Shown: positions 8,237 through 15,477 of the stretch, one piece after another
How the letters are laid out: every line of letters starts with the position of its first letter
Numbering within the stretch: the stretch's first letter is position 1
Virus record (IMG/VR): IMGVR_UViG_3300013126_000016
Span: 23,015-87,014 of that record
Origin: a virus
Strand: one strand, 5' to 3'
Length of the DNA stretch: 64,000 nucleotides
Translations under genes and position numbers: made by a program
The notes under the pieces: model-generated
Database searches by the model: none
Told to the model about the DNA's origin: nothing
The model's input: the letters and a program-made list of their open reading frames with translations, nothing else

Positions 8237-9064
8237 ATGAGTTTACCAGAAAGGGAAGCGTCAAACAAAGCAGCAGCTTCCTACATAAGTAAAAGGACTG
8301 GGTTTACTAGAGAAGAAATTATAAAAGTATTAGTTTTATACCAGGAATACTTAGTAGTTAGATTACTAAAACACGAAAAAGTTATAATACCAAACGTATT
8401 AACTCTTTATACTAGATTAAGATTAGGAGAATATAGTATAGTACCCTGTGTAGCAGAAAGATTAAAAGAATGGTACAGAAAGAAAGTTAGAGGAGAAATA
8501 CTGTTAATAGAATCAGAAGAGGAAAAAAAGGAGTTAATTTATAATAAAGAGAAAAGCATAAAATACAGAGAGTTAGCCAGTAAATACATATCGAACATAA
8601 GAAATGCTGGATTTGAAAGAGAAGTATGGAGTAATTATAGTAGAGGGGACATATCCTTTTTAAGTTTCTTAAGATATTTGCAGCAAGATTTTCCTTATAG
8701 AAGAGATTGGTATGACGAATGTAGTAACGAGTCTATAAAACATATATACATCAAAAAGATACTAGAATTATATAAAAAAAAGTATCCCAAGCATTTTTTG
8801 TACTTAGAGTATTTATGGTTAGGTGTAGGGAGAAGAAAAAGTTTAATGTTAAGGAATAAGATATTAGCAGGGGAGTTGTTATTAAACTGGGAAATAATAG
8901 TAGACATTGTAGTGTTAATAATAAGGTTTCCAGAATTTTGTCCTGAGTTTATAAGGGAGCTAGTAACAGAGTTTAAAAAGTTTAGAATAGAAGAGCAGGA
9001 AAGAAATGGATTACTATCAAGAGCACGAATACACCCCTCCGTTATTGAACCTAGAAAAAAGTGA
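8237..9064 (+). CDS. Unknown protein with HU/IHF-like N-terminal region
   Basis: A 275-residue protein. Residues about 10-65 (ASYISKRTGFTREEIIKVL, then LLKHEKVIIPNVLTLYTRLR) follow the HU/IHF pattern: two helices beginning Xaa-Xaa-KTG, then a strand pair in which HU has V-L-G-G-F. The remainder (about 85-275) is helical, basic and aromatic-rich (FLRYLQQDFPYRRDWYDE) and unrecognised. The start is supported by GAGGAG ten bases upstream, embedded in the end of the previous gene. The HU assignment is a pattern judgement; a DNA-bending or structural role is inferred. Confidence 0.55.
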   Translation: MSLPEREASNKAAASYISKRTGFTREEIIKVLVLYQEYLVVRLLKHEKVIIPNVLTLYTRLRLGEYSIVPCVAERLKEWYRKKVRGEILLIESEEEKKELIYNKEKSIKYRELASKYISNIRNAGFEREVWSNYSRGDISFLSFLRYLQQDFPYRRDWYDECSNESIKHIYIKKILELYKKKYPKHFLYLEYLWLGVGRRKSLMLRNKILAGELLLNWEIIVDIVVLIIRFPEFCPEFIRELVTEFKKFRIEEQERNGLLSRARIHPSVIEPRKK

Positions 9065-9758
9065 TGATAACAAAGTAATTAATGAGATTAATAACGCATT
9101 AGTTTACTTTGAGCAATTACAAGACTGTGTAGAAAGGTTAGAGGTAGTAGATAGAAATCTAAAAGTAAACGAATACACAGAAGATATAAAAGTTGTAATA
9201 GAGAAGTTAAAGACGTTGATAGCAGCATTAGACACTAATGAAGGGGAAGAGAGTGTAAAGCATTTATTTAAGGAAGGTAATTTAAACAGATTACCAAAGA
9301 CAAAAATAGAGAGATTAGGGTACGGGAGAATAATAATAGATTCATTAAATAGGGGTGAGAGTATAAAAGATATATCTAATAAACTATCTTTATCAATTTC
9401 AATGGTGTCTAAATTCTGCAAAATGTATGAAAGTTTAAAACCTTCTCAGAAATATGAAGTAAAGAGAAGATCAGTATTTAATATAGCGGATAACTATGAG
9501 GAGTTATACGTTTTATTGTATAGGACTCTATCAAAATTAGAGAGTTTAGATCCAGAAGTTTATGTAAAGTGTGCAAGCGAGGTAAGGTTATTACTAGCAG
9601 CAGTTGATAAATTTATAGAGAAGAATACGGAGAGAAAAAAGATACAGGAGTTAGGGCAAGTAATACTAGAAATATTAATAGCAGAGTCACCGGAAAGGAG
9701 GGGGCATATAATAGAGAGATTTAGGAAGATAGGGATAGGGCACATGATAGGAGTGTAG
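9006..9758 (+). CDS. Helix-turn-helix protein, possible small terminase subunit
   Basis: A 250-residue, mostly helical protein. A clear HTH lies at about 118-140 (SIKDISNKLSLSISMVSKFC). It is preceded by a coiled-coil-like N-terminus (NALVYFEQLQDCVERLEVVD) and followed by a long helical region ending QVILEILIAESPERRGHIIE. DNA-binding plus helical oligomerisation resembles phage small terminases, and no other small-terminase candidate lies near the large terminase at 33267-35057. This is inference; it could equally be a regulator. The 5' end overlaps the previous gene by 59 bases, with AGGAAAG just before the ATG. Confidence 0.5.
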   Translation: MDYYQEHEYTPPLLNLEKSDDNKVINEINNALVYFEQLQDCVERLEVVDRNLKVNEYTEDIKVVIEKLKTLIAALDTNEGEESVKHLFKEGNLNRLPKTKIERLGYGRIIIDSLNRGESIKDISNKLSLSISMVSKFCKMYESLKPSQKYEVKRRSVFNIADNYEELYVLLYRTLSKLESLDPEVYVKCASEVRLLLAAVDKFIEKNTERKKIQELGQVILEILIAESPERRGHIIERFRKIGIGHMIGV

Positions 9759-9768
9759 GGTAGTAGAA

Positions 9769-9780
9769 AGCCGCGCGGCT
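9769..9780. repeat. Intergenic copy of the GC-rich palindrome
   Basis: AGCCGCGCGGCT, followed by ACG, so one outer base pair of the canonical copy is lost. It lies 11 bases after the HTH gene and before the ribonucleotide reductase pair, where a terminator or boundary element would make sense. The rest of the 112-base gap is AT-rich; TATAAG at 9825-9830 is a possible -10 box for the reductase genes. Confidence 0.55.
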
Positions 9781-9870
9781 ACGTTAATAAATAAGTTAAT
9801 AAATTTTTTACTTATAGAAGATACTATAAGAGTTAAATTAAAAGAAGTCGCGCAAATAATAAGAAAAAAT

Positions 9871-10833
9871 ATGTTAACAGAGCCCAGGTTAAGGTATAAG
9901 CCTTTTGAGTATGAAACAGCCCATGAGCTAGGTAAAAAGCAATGGAACTCGTTTTGGACAGCTGATGAGTGTGCCTTAACAGAAGATATATTAGATTGGA
10001 ATACAAAATTAACAGAAAATGAAAAGAGAGTAGTAGGAGGAGTTTTAAAAGGATTTACCCAACTAGAACTACTAATAGGGGATTATTGGTCAGGAGTAGA
10101 CAAATGGTTTCCAAAACCAGAAATAAGTTATATGGCAAAGACCTTCAGTGCGTTTGAGGGTATACATGCAGAAGCATATAATAAACTAACAGAATCATTA
10201 GGTATAGATGATTTTGAGGCTTTTCTATCAGACCCCCAAGCAAAGAAAAGATTAGAAAACCTAATAGAAATAAAAAAAGAAACTAAAGAAGAGATAGCAA
10301 GATCGCTGGCTATCTTCTCAGCATTTGCAGAAGGTGTTTCTTTATTTTCATCCTTTGCAGTCCTAATGAGATTTCCTATAATGAACAAACTTAAAGGAGT
10401 AGGTACTATAGTCGAATACTCTAGTAGAGACGAGAATTTACACTCTAAAGCAGGTATATGGTTATTTAATCAATTAATAAGAGAAAACCCATTTTTAAAA
10501 ACTAAAGAGCTAGAAGATAGTGTACATGAGGCTGCAAGAGTATGTGTAGAGTTAGAAGAAGGATTCATAAAGTCTATATTTGAGCAAGGGGATTTATTAG
10601 GATTAAAAGCAGAGGATTTAAAAAACTACATAAGAGCAAGGGCAAACCAAAAACTAATAGATTTAGGGTATAAGCCTATAATAGAATACAATAGAAAATC
10701 AGCTGAGTCTATATCAAGCTGGTTTGATACATTAACAGCAGCAGGGAGGAATCATGACTTTTTTGTGACTACAGAAACCAACTACAGTCAAAGTAAGAAG
10801 TTTGATCCAAAGAAACTAACGTTTAACTTTTAG
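9871..10833 (+). CDS. nrdB: Ribonucleotide reductase class I small (radical) subunit
   Basis: A 320-residue ferritin-like R2 subunit that generates the radical for deoxyribonucleotide synthesis. The six metal ligands and the radical tyrosine can be placed: E66 (FTQLELLIG), E96 and H99 (AFEGIHAEAY), Y103, E154 (AFAEGVSLF), E188 and H191 (SRDENLHSKAG). The first ligand is Glu where the E. coli-type enzyme has Asp; both occur in the superfamily. The tyrosine is kept, so a tyrosyl radical is expected. The large subunit starts 11 bases downstream, the reverse of the usual nrdA-nrdB order. Whether it belongs to NrdB or NrdF cannot be settled by eye. Confidence 0.93.
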   Translation: MLTEPRLRYKPFEYETAHELGKKQWNSFWTADECALTEDILDWNTKLTENEKRVVGGVLKGFTQLELLIGDYWSGVDKWFPKPEISYMAKTFSAFEGIHAEAYNKLTESLGIDDFEAFLSDPQAKKRLENLIEIKKETKEEIARSLAIFSAFAEGVSLFSSFAVLMRFPIMNKLKGVGTIVEYSSRDENLHSKAGIWLFNQLIRENPFLKTKELEDSVHEAARVCVELEEGFIKSIFEQGDLLGLKAEDLKNYIRARANQKLIDLGYKPIIEYNRKSAESISSWFDTLTAAGRNHDFFVTTETNYSQSKKFDPKKLTFNF

Positions 10834-10844
10834 GGTTTAAAGAA

Positions 10845-12722
10845 ATGCCAGAACAGATTAAAGTTGAAGGAATACAAAGTTTGTTTATAGAGTTAGAAGA
10901 AGAGTTAAACGATTTAAAGGAGAAGGGAGAAGCACCACAATGGTTAAGTGGGGAGGGTTTAAAGCTGTTAAAAACAGGGTATTTAGGAGTAGGGGAAACG
11001 CCAAAAGGGATGTGGGAGAGAGTAGCCCAAGCAGCTGCCTCCAAATATAAATCTAGTAATGAAGACTATCTAAGAGATATAGAAATGCTAGAGGAGGAGC
11101 AAGAAATAAATTTAGAAGAAAGATTCTTTGAGTTAATGTGGAAGGGTTGGCTAGGAGCAGCTAGTCCTATACTATCTAACTTAGGGACACCTAAAGGGCT
11201 GCCTATTAGTTGTTATTCATCTTATATAGCTGACAACAGAGAATCTATTTTTAAGAGTTGGGAAGAAATAGGTTGGATGTCTTCTATAGGAGGCGGTACA
11301 GCTGCTCACCTAAGTGACTTGAGACCTTTAGGTTCAAAGATAGCTAACGGCGGGGTTTCTAATGGAGTTGTACCTTGGATAAAAGTATTAGACTCTGTTA
11401 TGGTAGCAGTAAACCAAAGTGGGTTTAGACGAGGTGCATTAGCAGCCTATTTAGATATAGATCATCCAGACTTTTTATCGTTTTTAAAGATAAGGCAGCC
11501 GCACGGGGACATAAATCATCAATGTTTGAATATACATCATGGAGTTACAATCACAGATGACTTTATGAGAAGATTACGAGAAGGAGATGAAGAGGCAGCA
11601 ACCCGCTGGGCTAAATTAATAGAGACTAGATTTAATAAAGGAGAACCTTACATCATTTTCATAGACACAGTAAACAAAAACAACCCAGATTGGTACAAAG
11701 ACAAGGGTCTTACTGTAAAAGGAAGTAACTTATGCTCTGAGATATGTTTACACACATCAGAAGAATATAGTTTAGTATGTTGTTTAAGTTCACTAAACCT
11801 AGCAAGATATGATGAATGGAAGCACGACAGATATATAATAAGAGACAGCATATTCTTTTTAGATGCGGTTATGGAAGAGTTTATAGAAAAAGCTGAACAT
11901 ATTCCTGGCATTAAAAGAGCTTATGAGTTTGCCTTAAAAAGTAGAGCCTTGGGGTTAGGAGTAATGGGCTATCATACTTTGTTGCAAAGTAGAGGATATG
12001 CATTTGAAAGTGAAGAAGCAAGATTATTAAATGAGGAAATATTTGAGAGAATACACAGAGAAGCATGGATGGCAAGTGCAGAGTTAGCATTTAGATTAGG
12101 GGAGCCGGAGTGGTGTAGAGGATATGGAGTAAGAAACACCCACTTAACAGCTGTTGCTCCCACAAAGTCAAATTCAGTAATAGCAGGGGGGTTAGAAGGA
12201 AATTCTATTTCAGAAGGAGTAGAACCTTACTACAATAATTATTATGTAAACGATACAAAAGGTGCTTACTTTAGAAAGAATCCAGTTCTAGTTAAATTAC
12301 TAAAAGCTAGAAATAAAGATACAGAAGAAGTATGGAGTTCCATAAAAGATAATTCTGGTTCAGTCAGTCATTTAGACTTTCTTACAGAAGAAGAAAAAAA
12401 CGTATTTAAGACAGCCCATGAAATAAACCAGATAGAACTAATAAATCAGGCTGGTACTAGACAACTATACATAGACCAAAGCCAATCGTTAAACTTATTT
12501 TTTCTTAGTAGAGACGATGAAGAATACATAAACTTTATAAATGCTGTTCATGTACAATCGTGGAAAAAGGGAGTTAAATCATTGTATTACCAAAAAGGAA
12601 AAGCAGAGTTAAGTAGTAAGAGCAATATATCCTTTGAAAGGATAGAAGAAGAGCAAAAGGAATCTATACCTGAGTTCTGTGGTTTAAGTAAAGAAGAAGG
12701 TTGTAATGTTTGTGAAGGATAG
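10845..12722 (+). CDS. nrdA: Ribonucleotide reductase class I large (catalytic) subunit, no ATP-cone
   Basis: A 625-residue R1 subunit. The active-site residues are visible: C123 (PISCYSSY) and C313 (VCCLSSLNL) as the redox pair, NLCSEI with N295, C297 (thiyl) and E299, the radical-relay tyrosines Y581 and Y582 (SLYYQKG), and a C-terminal shuttle pair C620-x2-C623 (GCNVCEG). It is shorter than the roughly 760-residue E. coli NrdA because the N-terminal ATP-cone is missing; the sequence goes almost directly to the catalytic barrel. By family knowledge this should remove dATP shut-off of overall activity. SIGGGTAAHLSDLRPLGS (147-164) is the specificity-site region. A hairpin follows the stop. 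Confidence 0.95.
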   Translation: MPEQIKVEGIQSLFIELEEELNDLKEKGEAPQWLSGEGLKLLKTGYLGVGETPKGMWERVAQAAASKYKSSNEDYLRDIEMLEEEQEINLEERFFELMWKGWLGAASPILSNLGTPKGLPISCYSSYIADNRESIFKSWEEIGWMSSIGGGTAAHLSDLRPLGSKIANGGVSNGVVPWIKVLDSVMVAVNQSGFRRGALAAYLDIDHPDFLSFLKIRQPHGDINHQCLNIHHGVTITDDFMRRLREGDEEAATRWAKLIETRFNKGEPYIIFIDTVNKNNPDWYKDKGLTVKGSNLCSEICLHTSEEYSLVCCLSSLNLARYDEWKHDRYIIRDSIFFLDAVMEEFIEKAEHIPGIKRAYEFALKSRALGLGVMGYHTLLQSRGYAFESEEARLLNEEIFERIHREAWMASAELAFRLGEPEWCRGYGVRNTHLTAVAPTKSNSVIAGGLEGNSISEGVEPYYNNYYVNDTKGAYFRKNPVLVKLLKARNKDTEEVWSSIKDNSGSVSHLDFLTEEEKNVFKTAHEINQIELINQAGTRQLYIDQSQSLNLFFLSRDDEEYINFINAVHVQSWKKGVKSLYYQKGKAELSSKSNISFERIEEEQKESIPEFCGLSKEEGCNVCEG

Positions 12723-12730
12723 ATAATTAC

Positions 12731-12754
12731 AATTAGGCTATTTATAGCCTAATT
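12731..12754 (+). terminator. Hairpin after nrdA
   Basis: AATTAGGCTA, loop TTTA, TAGCCTAATT: a ten-pair stem 8 bases after the nrdA stop, followed by three copies of ACATTT rather than a solid T run. It is probably a weak or partial terminator, or an RNA 3' end stabiliser, between nrdA and the Dps gene. Confidence 0.5.
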
Positions 12755-12793
12755 ACATTTACATTTACATTTAACAGAATTAATAAATTTATT

Positions 12794-13249
12794 ATGATAG
12801 AAGATATAAGTAAATATAAAGACTTAATAGTAGAGTTATACAAGCTGCAAGCTAATACTTTTGTGCTTTATTTAAAGAGTTGGGGAGCGCATTGGAATGT
12901 AGAAGGAATAAACTTTATAGAATTGCATGAGTTATTCAAAGAGGTGTATGAGGGGTTAGAAGAAGAAATAGATAGGATAGCCGAAGGGATAGGCTCATTA
13001 GGGTATAAAGCGCCGGCTAACTTAGAGTTATATATAAAGTTATCTCAGCTAAAAGAATTTAAAGGAAGTGAGAGTTATGATATACTACTCAGTTCTTTAT
13101 TATCAGACTTATTAGAAATAGAAAGTTTGTTATTAAACTGTAATAAAGAAGCTGTAAAAGTAGAATGTGAGGCTATACTTAATATGCTACAAGATATAAT
13201 AGAGCAAAATAGGGTGTATATATACAAACTGAGAAGGACTGTTAAATGA
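12794..13249 (+). CDS. dps: Dps-family ferritin (DNA/iron protection)
   Basis: A 151-residue four-helix protein. Dps proteins form dodecamers that oxidise iron with peroxide and may coat DNA. The inter-subunit ferroxidase residues are all in place: H33 (GAHWNVEG), H45 (ELHELF), D60 and E64 (EEEIDRIAEGIGSLG). There is no long basic tail, so DNA binding is uncertain. Placed directly after the iron-dependent ribonucleotide reductase, it could manage iron or protect against the oxidative stress of a photosynthetic host; that is inference. It ends in an ATGA overlap with the next gene. Confidence 0.85.
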   Translation: MIEDISKYKDLIVELYKLQANTFVLYLKSWGAHWNVEGINFIELHELFKEVYEGLEEEIDRIAEGIGSLGYKAPANLELYIKLSQLKEFKGSESYDILLSSLLSDLLEIESLLLNCNKEAVKVECEAILNMLQDIIEQNRVYIYKLRRTVK

Positions 13250-13737
13250 TAATAGAGTATAATAAACTGAATTATTTAAAAAGTACAGATGAAGTTTTGT
13301 ATGTAAGTAGTAGTAGGAGTAAAAAAGGAGATATAGAGAAATTAAAGAAAGCAGGGGGATGGGAGAAGTTAGGATTTAAAGCTGGGTGGTGGGAAGTAGA
13401 CGAAGATATAACAGAGTATGCGAACGTAAGACATGCAAAAAAGATAGTAAACTTTTTAAAGAACAGTAAGAATACTTTAATTTATGCAGAGCAGATAGAA
13501 ATAGGGATAGTATTAGAAGCGTGTAGGGGAGTAATACAAGAAAATAAACTAGAAAGGTACAGTGTAGGAGATGCGGTAAACGGAAAGAGAAAGGTAATAC
13601 CAGATGTATGGTTAGCGGCGTTATTAGACAATGAAGCTAAAATGGGTGGGAGATTGGTAGGAGAAATAGAAAGTTACTTAGCAACTCGAATAGCAATTGA
13701 CAGCGCGGCTACAATTATAGAAGGAGAATTTGATTAA
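13246..13737 (+). CDS. Unknown protein
   Basis: A 163-residue protein with no family recognised. It opens with strand-like sequence (EVLYVSSSRSKKGDIEKLKK) and a Trp-rich turn (GGWEKLGFKAGWWEVDE), and ends in a helical region containing GKRKVIPDVWLAALLDNEAK. The start overlaps the Dps stop by four bases (ATGA), with AAGGA upstream, so it is translationally coupled to dps. A degenerate palindrome copy (13702-13712) is read in frame near its end as SAAT. Confidence 0.6.
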   Translation: MIIEYNKLNYLKSTDEVLYVSSSRSKKGDIEKLKKAGGWEKLGFKAGWWEVDEDITEYANVRHAKKIVNFLKNSKNTLIYAEQIEIGIVLEACRGVIQENKLERYSVGDAVNGKRKVIPDVWLAALLDNEAKMGGRLVGEIESYLATRIAIDSAATIIEGEFD

Positions 13738-13740
13738 GTT

Positions 13741-13914
13741 ATGACTATAGAAGAGTTATTAAGCATAGCTATAAGATATAAATTAGGGAGAGAGAAGCTA
13801 GGGGATAATTGGACTATAGGAAAAGCAGTAGAGTACGAAAGTACCCTACCAAGAAAACTAACAATTGAAGAGTTAACTAAATTAACTAAAAGAGAGGAGC
13901 AATTACAGTTTTAG
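13741..13914 (+). CDS. Small protein, 57 residues
   Basis: It starts three bases after the previous stop, has AGGAG about 14 bases upstream, and encodes MTIEELLSIAIRYKLGREKL and then a charged helical end (TIEELTKLTKREEQLQF). TIEEL occurs at both ends of the protein (residues 2-6 and 41-45). Codon use and composition match the operon. Its last 12 bases overlap the 3' end of the convergent recombinase gene. No function is recognisable. Confidence 0.6.
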   Translation: MTIEELLSIAIRYKLGREKLGDNWTIGKAVEYESTLPRKLTIEELTKLTKREEQLQF

Positions 13915-15381
13915 AGTAATAGATATTTCCTTATTAGAGTTAATAGTAATGAGTTCTATTAGAAGGAGATAGATATCACGTTTTTCTTGTTTAGTTCTAC
14001 TTTTAAAAAAGAGGTCATCTTGAAAACAATCTAAAAGGAGTTGACGTTTATTATTAATAGAAGTAGAAAGAGATTTTTCCCTATTATTGATGTGGTCTAT
14101 TTGTGAATACAGTTTACGAATATTAGGAGTAAGTTCTGGGTCTTCTAGGGATTCCAGGACTTTTATTTTATTAAGGATAGGAGCTATTAAGGGGTTTACA
14201 GAAGTAGATTCAAGTTTTTCTTCTTTTACTAAAAGAGATACTTGGTATGCTTTGTTTTTGAGTTCAGAGATAACTAAATCTTCAAGATAAGTATCTCTAG
14301 TAATAGAGCGATTAGAGCATATACAACTTTTATAAGCTGCGCGGCAGCGGTAGTAAACATAAGTAATACCATTCTTACTTTTAGTACTGCAAGTGTCCAT
14401 ACTGCGGTTACAGTGAGGACATTTAATTAATCCTGTTAGAGGATAGCATTTAGAAGAAGTGCCATAGCCTTTAAGAGAGGAGTTTAGTTTTGAGATACTT
14501 AATACTTGTTCATACTCATAGTCAGACATTAAAGTTTGATCAGGGTGAGTATTGTAAAAGATGATATTGTCTTTTGAGGTGTTACGTCTAAAGTAAGATG
14601 TATGGCCTCTTAAAATAGGGGAATGAAGCCAAACTGAGAGGCCTTGGTAAGTATATAAATCAAAAGATAAATGGTTTCTTTCTCTTCGGAGGTTTTTAGA
14701 AACAGGGGGGAAAAGGCCATACTTAGACATAACAGTTCTGAGAGTAAGGCGAAGGGATTTAAGAGACAGATAGAGTTCAATGAGTTCGCGGGCTAAATTA
14801 TGAATACTAAACTCTTGTTTAGTTTCTAATAGACAAAGAAAGGGGGCAGTATTAAGTTTAGGGTAACCGTTCTCTAAAACATACCCAAAGACTGGCATAG
14901 AAACCTTTTTGCTTTTTCGTATATACTCCCAAGAATCAGAATAGCGTTCTTTAATTCGTTCTATTTCGTTCCTGCTAAAAGTTACTAAAAGGCGGGCATG
15001 AGTACGACCTCCTACAGTAGTAAGATCAATATTATCTTTAAGTCCTATGCAAGGGGTATTAGTGCTAATAACAAGTTCGATAAATTCCTCCATTAAAGAA
15101 TGAGAATCAGTTAATCTATCTAAGCGTGTAAGGACTACTTGACTAACAGAATTAGATTTAATTTCTTCCATGAGTTGGGAAAGACCTTTTCGTTTTTTAG
15201 AAGAACGAGAGATAACGTCCCAATAAATTTCTGTACAACCATAAGATTTAAGTTCATCTATATGTCTTTCAAGAGTACCTTGTTTAGACAATCCATAGCT
15301 GCTTTCAGATCTAGACAAGCGGGTATAACCAATAATACGATTAGAGGGGGAGGAAAAGATAAGATGACCTGTTTTATCCAT
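13903..15381 (-). CDS. Large serine site-specific recombinase, XisF-like
   Basis: A 492-residue recombinase. The catalytic domain has S23 in GYTRLSRSE and the arginines of VVLTRLDRLTDS (R86, R89). The recombinase domain carries signatures I associate with the cyanobacterial XisF (fdxN-element) family: MPVFGYV, APFLCLLETKQEFS, SPILRGHTSYFRR, YNTHPDQTLMSDYEYEQV and YPLTGLIKCPHC. The zinc ribbon uses C321, C324, C346 and C353, and a coiled-coil tail follows. It probably integrates and excises the phage genome. Its transcription converges with the left operon and its 5' side carries inverted repeats. No Shine-Dalgarno precedes the start; the - strand there reads CCTCCT. Confidence 0.9.
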   Translation of the reverse strand: MDKTGHLIFSSPSNRIIGYTRLSRSESSYGLSKQGTLERHIDELKSYGCTEIYWDVISRSSKKRKGLSQLMEEIKSNSVSQVVLTRLDRLTDSHSLMEEFIELVISTNTPCIGLKDNIDLTTVGGRTHARLLVTFSRNEIERIKERYSDSWEYIRKSKKVSMPVFGYVLENGYPKLNTAPFLCLLETKQEFSIHNLARELIELYLSLKSLRLTLRTVMSKYGLFPPVSKNLRRERNHLSFDLYTYQGLSVWLHSPILRGHTSYFRRNTSKDNIIFYNTHPDQTLMSDYEYEQVLSISKLNSSLKGYGTSSKCYPLTGLIKCPHCNRSMDTCSTKSKNGITYVYYRCRAAYKSCICSNRSITRDTYLEDLVISELKNKAYQVSLLVKEEKLESTSVNPLIAPILNKIKVLESLEDPELTPNIRKLYSQIDHINNREKSLSTSINNKRQLLLDCFQDDLFFKSRTKQEKRDIYLLLIELITINSNKEISITLKL

Positions 15382-15403
15382 AGGAGGAAGAGAGTTTTAT
15401 GTG

Positions 15404-15437
15404 TATAGTAAATAAAACATAGGAGGAGTTTACTATA
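15404..15437. promoter_or_regulatory. Inverted repeat upstream of the recombinase gene
   Basis: TATAGTAAA (15404-15412) and TTTACTATA (15429-15437) are exact inverted copies separated by 16 bases, lying 23 bases upstream of the recombinase start. It may be an operator for recombinase expression or part of an attachment site, since serine-integrase attP sites often lie beside the gene. The sequence does not decide between these. Confidence 0.5.
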
Positions 15438-15450
15438 GAGATAAAACTTT

Positions 15451-15475
15451 AAAAAATAAAGTTTATAAAACTTTA
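15451..15475 (-). terminator. AT-rich intrinsic terminator of the giant gene
   Basis: Read on the - strand just after the giant gene's stop: TAAAGTTT, loop TAT, AAACTTTA, then six T. An 11-base direct repeat, ATAAAACTTTA, at 15441-15451 and 15465-15475 brackets it. The stem has few G-C pairs, but its position and T tract fit termination of the late operon. Confidence 0.55.
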
Positions 15476-15477
15476 GG

